The notes beneath the pieces were generated by a model that ran no database searches, was not told where the DNA came from, and was given only the letters and a program-made list of their open reading frames with translations. A program made the position numbers and the translations under genes. From positions 1 to 9,768 of the forward strand of contig JALUWE010000336.1 in assembly GCA_027019845.1 (NCBI GenBank): a DNA stretch of 9,768 nt. Reading direction: 5' to 3'. The DNA comes from Anaerolineales bacterium (lineage in GTDB: Bacteria > Chloroflexota > Anaerolineae > Anaerolineales > JABWBV01). Every line of letters starts with the position of its first letter. The stretch's first letter is position 1. Shown here piece after piece: positions 6,557 through 9,768 of this stretch.

Positions 6557-7063
6557 ATGGAGATGCAGCGGCGCGAATTGGTGTCCTGGGAAGAAGTGGA
6601 CAAACTGATCGATCACCTGCTTTCACAATTCGAGGGTGAGTTTACGGCTATGGTGGTGATCACTCGCGGCGGGATCGTTCCCGGCGGGATGCTGGCTGAG
6701 GCGATGGATATCAAACACATTTTGACCGCGGCAGTGGATTTCCCCGCCGAAATGGAGCGGGAGAAGATGCAACTGATGGTCTGGCCTCAGTTCTTGCAGT
6801 TCCCGGATGACAAATTGCTGGTAGGCCGCCGCACGCTGGTGGTGGATGACGTATGGGGTTCTGGGCGCACGATCACCGCGGTCAAGAACCGCGTCTCCGC
6901 CGCGGGGGGCTTCCCCTTTACCTGCGTACTGCATTTCAATCCCTATCGAAACCTGTTCGGCTCAGCACGACCGGATTATTACGCGGCCATTACGGACGCG
7001 TATATCGTCTACCCCTGGGAGATAGACCGTGGCCCTGATAAGGCTTTACTTGGCGAATTCTAA
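6557..7063 (+). CDS. Phosphoribosyltransferase, xanthine/hypoxanthine type (COG2236-like)
   Basis: This 168-aa protein is a type I phosphoribosyltransferase. The PRPP-binding signature is TLVVDDVWGSGRT (93-105), with Asp97 and Asp98. ITRGGIVPGGMLAEAM (35-50) is the usual first loop, and YIVYPWE near the C terminus resembles the hypoxanthine/xanthine/Gpt-like group. Such enzymes join a purine base to PRPP in nucleotide salvage; the base is not decidable here. ATG 6557 is preceded by AAGGA with a 7-nt gap. An ATG two codons later is possible but has GGAG too close, and upstream in-frame ATGs at 6341 and 6500 lack ribosome sites. PRPP synthetase lies 124 nt downstream on the same strand, with a terminator between them. 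Confidence 0.88.
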   Translation: MEMQRRELVSWEEVDKLIDHLLSQFEGEFTAMVVITRGGIVPGGMLAEAMDIKHILTAAVDFPAEMEREKMQLMVWPQFLQFPDDKLLVGRRTLVVDDVWGSGRTITAVKNRVSAAGGFPFTCVLHFNPYRNLFGSARPDYYAAITDAYIVYPWEIDRGPDKALLGEF

Positions 7064-7109
7064 AGGCTGGTGTTTTGTTCTGTGGAGCAGCCTTTGAGCT
7101 GTCCTGCTG

Positions 7110-7152
7110 AATCCGAAGTCGCACTCTCGGCAGTGTCGGCTTCGGATTTTTC
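7110..7152 (+). terminator. Intrinsic terminator between phosphoribosyltransferase and prs
   Basis: AATCCGAAG (7110-7118) pairs with CTTCGGATT (7140-7148). Inner GCACT and AGTGT extend the stem, and a T-run follows at 7147-7151. It is 46 nt after the upstream stop codon and only 36 nt before the prs start, leaving little space for a separate prs promoter. Confidence 0.8.
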
Positions 7153-7187
7153 TCTATTTTCGAGACGTTCTAAAGAGGAGAACGATT

Positions 7188-8180
7188 GTGGCAAGTGTAC
7201 ATACCAATCACAAACCCCCAAAAAACACGCTCATTTTTAGCGGCACAGCTCACCCTACCCTGACGGAGGAGATCGCGCGCGCGCTGGGCCTGGAGGTGAT
7301 GCCCACGGTAGTGCGCAAATTCTCGAACGACAACCTATATGCCCACCTGGGAGTCAGTGTGCGTTCCAAAGAAGTGTTCATCGTGCAGCCGCTCACCCCG
7401 CCGTGCAGCGACAACCTGATGGAACTGCTCTTCATGCTGGACATCGCCCGCAGCGCGGGCGCGGCCGGTGTACACGCGGTCATCCCCTACTACTCGTACG
7501 CACGCTCGGACAAAAAGGACGCGCCGCGCATCTCCATCGCCGGGCGCCTGATCGCGGACTTGCTGACCACCGCAGGGGCCACGCACGTGATCACCATGAC
7601 CCTGCACTCGCCGCAGGTACACGGCTTCTTTGCCGTGCCCACCGACCACCTGACCGCGCAATCCGTGTTCGTGGAGCACTTCAAAAAGCAAGACCTGGAC
7701 AACACGGTGGTGGTCTCGCCGGACATCGGCAACGCCAAGCGCGCCTCGAAGCTGGCGCGCGCCCTGGGGCTGCCCATCGCAGCGGGCGAGAAATTCCGCA
7801 AGAGCGATGAAGAAGTCGAAATCGGCGGCATCATGGGCGATGTGTACGGTAAACGCGTCATCCTGATGGACGATGAGATCGCCACCGGCGGCAGCATGGT
7901 GGAAACCATTCGTCTGCTGCGCAAAGAAAACGTGCGCCGCGTCACCCTGCTGTGTACCCACGGCCTGTTTACCGGCAACGCGGTCGAGCGGCTCAACGCA
8001 ATCGACGAGATCGAAGAGATCGTCACCACCAACACCGTCCCCCTGCCACCGGAGCGCAGACCGGAGCGGCTGACCGTGCTGTCGGTCGGCGAAATCTTCG
8101 GCGAGGTGATCCGGCGCAACGTGGTGGGCGAATCCGTCGGCGCGTTGTTCGAATACTGGAAAAAGGTGGCGCGGGCGTAG
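7188..8180 (+). CDS. prs: Ribose-phosphate pyrophosphokinase (PRPP synthetase)
   Basis: Prs transfers pyrophosphate from ATP to ribose-5-phosphate, giving PRPP for nucleotide, His and Trp synthesis. The 330-aa protein is near family length, with the order SDNLMELLFMLD (74-85), IPYYSYARSDKKDAPR (99-114), TLHSPQVHGFF (138-148), VVSPDIGNAKRASKLA (175-190), the flexible-loop Lys202-x-Arg204 and the PRPP loop DDEIATGGS (228-236). Two positions differ from the usual bacterial form. The loop is normally DD-x-x-DTGGT but has Ala in place of the third Asp, and the Asp before Leu-His is Thr. The GTG start at 7188 is fixed by GAGGAG 7 nt upstream. The neighbouring phosphoribosyltransferase uses its product. 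A terminator sits just upstream. The 3' end lies in a 28-bp direct repeat. Confidence 0.95.
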   Translation: MASVHTNHKPPKNTLIFSGTAHPTLTEEIARALGLEVMPTVVRKFSNDNLYAHLGVSVRSKEVFIVQPLTPPCSDNLMELLFMLDIARSAGAAGVHAVIPYYSYARSDKKDAPRISIAGRLIADLLTTAGATHVITMTLHSPQVHGFFAVPTDHLTAQSVFVEHFKKQDLDNTVVVSPDIGNAKRASKLARALGLPIAAGEKFRKSDEEVEIGGIMGDVYGKRVILMDDEIATGGSMVETIRLLRKENVRRVTLLCTHGLFTGNAVERLNAIDEIEEIVTTNTVPLPPERRPERLTVLSVGEIFGEVIRRNVVGESVGALFEYWKKVARA

Positions 8181-8242
8181 GGGTCAGGTCTCCCGTCCCC
8201 GGTCCCCGGTCATCAAAAGATGGCGCCGGCGTAGGGGTCAGG
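8161..8242. repeat. 28-bp direct repeat pair across both convergent gene ends
   Basis: The 28 bp at 8161-8188 and 8215-8242 match at 26 positions and start 54 bp apart. The first copy contains the prs stop codon (8178-8180); the second contains the mscS stop codon (8238-8240). Both share GCGTAGGGGTCAGG. This looks like a local duplication of the prs 3' end that now also forms the mscS 3' end. Confidence 0.8.
8194..8210. repeat. Short heptad tract (GTCCCC units)
   Basis: CGTCCCC, GGTCCCC and a partial GGT follow one another between the two copies of the 28-bp repeat in the convergent prs/mscS spacer. The period is 7 bp, as in the other intergenic tracts here. Only about 2.4 units are present. 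Confidence 0.5.
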
Positions 8243-9077
8243 GTTCCATTTGCTGCAACAACACCGTCCGCACCGGATACGGAATCTCGATCCCGGCGCG
8301 CTCGAACGCGGCCTCGATAGCCAGCACCCCCGCGGTCTGCGCCTCGAACAGGCTGGTCTTCCCCGTGTCGACCCAGTAATACACCGTCATATCGACGGAT
8401 GATTCCCCGAAGGTGTGGACAACGACCTGCGGCGCCGGCTCCTCCAGCACACCCTCCACCTCGACAATCGCCTCCAACGCCACCCCGCGCGCCTGTTTCA
8501 AATCGCTGCCATACGCCACCCCCACGTCCAGCGACACCCGCCGCTTGTCCGCCCGGCTGAAGTTGACCACCGCGCTGGTGAACACATCCGCGTTCGGAAT
8601 CTGCACCAGCCGCCCATCGAAAGTGCGCAGCTCCGTGGCGCGCAAATCCACCTTCAACACCGTGCCCCCAAACCCGGCCACCTCGATGGCATCCCCGATG
8701 TCGAACGGCTGTTGCAAGAGCAGCAGCAACCCGGCCACGAAATTCTTGCTCACGTCCTGAATCGCAAACCCGATGGTGAACCCGATGATCCCCAAACCGG
8801 TCAGAAACGCGGTCAGATCGAACCCGATCTGGTTGAGTGCAGCCGTCGTCCCCAACACGACAATCGACCAACGCGTCACCGCAGCGATGGCCAGCGAAAG
8901 CTCGTAATCCACCGCTCTTTTTTGCATCACCCGTTTGAGGGCGCGGCTCACCCACCCCGCCAGGTACAGGCTGACGAGAAAGATCACCAGCGAAGCGATC
9001 AGCTCCGGCAAAAATTCCAGAAAACTGACCAACAGTTGTTCCAGCGTCTGATTCAAAGCGGATAGTTCGTTATCCAT
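8238..9077 (-). CDS. mscS: MscS-family mechanosensitive channel
   Basis: This 279-aa protein is a small-conductance mechanosensitive channel, close to E. coli MscS in length (286). It opens under membrane tension to release solutes during osmotic downshock. Three membrane helices are visible (about 23-45, 62-85 and 88-122). The third carries the Gly/Ala-rich pore helix GLGIIGFTIGFAIQ (94-107), then NFVAGLLLLLQQPFDIGD (112-129). The beta domain has TELRTFDGRLVQIPNADVF (148-166) and VVNFSRADKRR (170-180), both family signatures, and the end EIPYPVRTV is conserved. ATG 9077 is the only reasonable start. Its sole Shine-Dalgarno-like GGAG is 1 nt away and partly built from the adjoining heptad array, so initiation may be weak. 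A promoter lies at 9149-9176. Confidence 0.93.
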   Translation of the reverse strand: MDNELSALNQTLEQLLVSFLEFLPELIASLVIFLVSLYLAGWVSRALKRVMQKRAVDYELSLAIAAVTRWSIVVLGTTAALNQIGFDLTAFLTGLGIIGFTIGFAIQDVSKNFVAGLLLLLQQPFDIGDAIEVAGFGGTVLKVDLRATELRTFDGRLVQIPNADVFTSAVVNFSRADKRRVSLDVGVAYGSDLKQARGVALEAIVEVEGVLEEPAPQVVVHTFGESSVDMTVYYWVDTGKTSLFEAQTAGVLAIEAAFERAGIEIPYPVRTVLLQQMEP

Positions 9078-9080
9078 TCT

Positions 9081-9129
9081 CCAGTATCCAGTGTTCAGTG
9101 TTCAGTATTCAGTATTCAGTATTCAGTAT
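9081..9129. repeat. Heptanucleotide tandem array (YCAGTRT x7) in the mscS leader
   Basis: Seven consecutive 7-bp units run without gaps: CCAGTAT, CCAGTGT, TCAGTGT, then TCAGTAT four times. The array begins 4 nt upstream of the mscS start and, on the minus strand, occupies most of its predicted 5' leader. The four identical copies suggest recent expansion by slippage. Confidence 0.92.
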
Positions 9130-9148
9130 CCACCTCTCCCACCCCCGC

Positions 9149-9176
9149 ATTGTACCAAAAGCAGGTGTACAATCAA
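9149..9176 (-). promoter_or_regulatory. Likely mscS promoter
   Basis: On the minus strand TTGATT (9176-9171) is 16 nt from TACAAT (9154-9149). The start would be near 9142, so the heptad array would lie in the 5' leader of about 65 nt. Its -10 is half of an inverted repeat, ATTGTAC / GTACAAT (9149-9155, 9167-9173). Confidence 0.55.
9168..9173 (+). promoter_or_regulatory. Possible -10 for leaderless glycosyltransferase mRNA
   Basis: TACAAT ends at 9173, which places +1 on the A of ATG at 9180, so the transcript could be leaderless. No -35 box is evident at the normal distance. It is the mirror half of the mscS -10 repeat. Confidence 0.4.
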
Positions 9177-9179
9177 GGT

Positions 9180-9768
9180 ATGCCCCTCATTTCCGTTTTG
9201 CTCCCGGTGTACAACGCGGCCCACACCCTTCCCGAAGCCCTGGAAAGCCTCCGGGCACAAACGCTCACCGACTTCGAAGTGATCGCGGTGGACGACGGCT
9301 CGACGGACACCACCCCGGAGATTCTGGCCCGGTTTAGCCGGGATAGCCGCTTCCGATCACTCTCCCAACCCCATCAGGGCATCCTCCCCGCGCTCAACGC
9401 GGGGCTGGCCGCCTGCCGCGCCCCCTACGTGGCGCGCATGGACGCGGACGACCGCGCCCACCCCGCCCGCCTGGAAAAGCAGGCCGCGTTCCTGGACGCG
9501 CATCCCGAGGTGGCCGTGACCGGCTGCCTGGTGCGCGCCTTCCCCGCGGAACACGTGCGCACCGGCTTCCGCATCTACCTGGAGTGGCTCAACAGCCTGA
9601 CCACCCACGCAGACATCTGCCGCGAAATCTTCGTCGAAAGCCCGCTGCCACACCCCAGCGTGATGTTCCGCCGCGAATGGGTGGAACGGGTGGGCGGCTA
9701 CCAGGAGCGCGGCTGGCCCGAGGATTACGACCTGTGGCTGCGGCTCTGCCTGGCCGGCGCGAGCTTCG
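9180..9768 (+). CDS. Family 2 glycosyltransferase, N-terminal part (runs off the window)
   Basis: The frame from ATG 9180 stays open to the right edge (196 codons seen). It begins ISVLLPVYNAAHTLPEAL (4-21), the usual GT-A nucleotide-sugar fold start. VDDGSTD (37-43) follows. YVARMDADDRAHPARLEKQ (83-101) contains the metal-binding DxD (Asp88/Asp90), and PEDYDLWLRL (180-189) holds the likely catalytic-base ED motif. The enzyme would transfer a sugar from a nucleotide donor to a polysaccharide, lipid or protein acceptor; the acceptor is not visible. No membrane segment appears in this part. There is no good Shine-Dalgarno (AAGG only 1 nt from ATG), in keeping with the possible leaderless start. 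The gene diverges from mscS. Confidence 0.9.
   Translation, partial: MPLISVLLPVYNAAHTLPEALESLRAQTLTDFEVIAVDDGSTDTTPEILARFSRDSRFRSLSQPHQGILPALNAGLAACRAPYVARMDADDRAHPARLEKQAAFLDAHPEVAVTGCLVRAFPAEHVRTGFRIYLEWLNSLTTHADICREIFVESPLPHPSVMFRREWVERVGGYQERGWPEDYDLWLRLCLAGASF

Noticed and set aside
8023..8955. 310-codon minus-strand frame overlapping mscS
   Set aside because: It is a frame shadow of mscS, rich in Gly, Arg and Ala and without domain motifs; it also overlaps the end of prs.
9081..9129. CRISPR array
   Set aside because: The units are contiguous 7-mers with no spacers.

Overview
The window is GC-rich, about 9.8 kb, from a bacterium with tightly spaced genes. Four different intergenic tracts carry 7-bp tandem repeats. 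A B. subtilis-type glutamine synthetase sits next to archaeal-style split glutamate-synthase genes. Together these suggest a Chloroflexota-like (perhaps Anaerolineae-related) genome. That placement is inference only; no rRNA or lineage marker is present.

Layout. A nitrogen-assimilation operon on the minus strand fills 22-4134: glnA (glutamine synthetase), then two paralogous FMN/Fe-S proteins of the glutamate-synthase central-domain family. It is read from a good promoter at 4525-4554 through a leader of almost 400 nt. The leader holds an RNA closely resembling the glmS self-cleaving ribozyme (4307-4509), then an intrinsic terminator (4204-4229) before the glnA start. Further right, still on the minus strand, are a small YvlD-type membrane protein (4608-5000) and a PLP-dependent transsulfuration enzyme with its own promoter (5183-6325). 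On the plus strand follow a purine-type phosphoribosyltransferase (6557-7063) and PRPP synthetase (7188-8180), separated by an intrinsic terminator. A convergent MscS-type channel lies on the minus strand (8238-9077). A divergent family 2 glycosyltransferase (from 9180) runs off the right edge.

How they work together. GlnA makes glutamine, and the GltS-like pair probably belongs to a modular glutamate synthase whose amidotransferase and GXGXG parts would lie left of the window. The PRPP synthetase makes the substrate of the phosphoribosyltransferase beside it.

The most unusual feature is the glmS-ribozyme-like RNA upstream of glnA. Known glmS ribozymes respond to glucosamine-6-phosphate, the product of a glutamine-consuming enzyme, and normally precede glmS. 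Here the same core would place glutamine synthesis under amino-sugar control. It also carries an extra two-hairpin insertion and a downstream terminator whose 5' arm could pair with the ribozyme's last stem.
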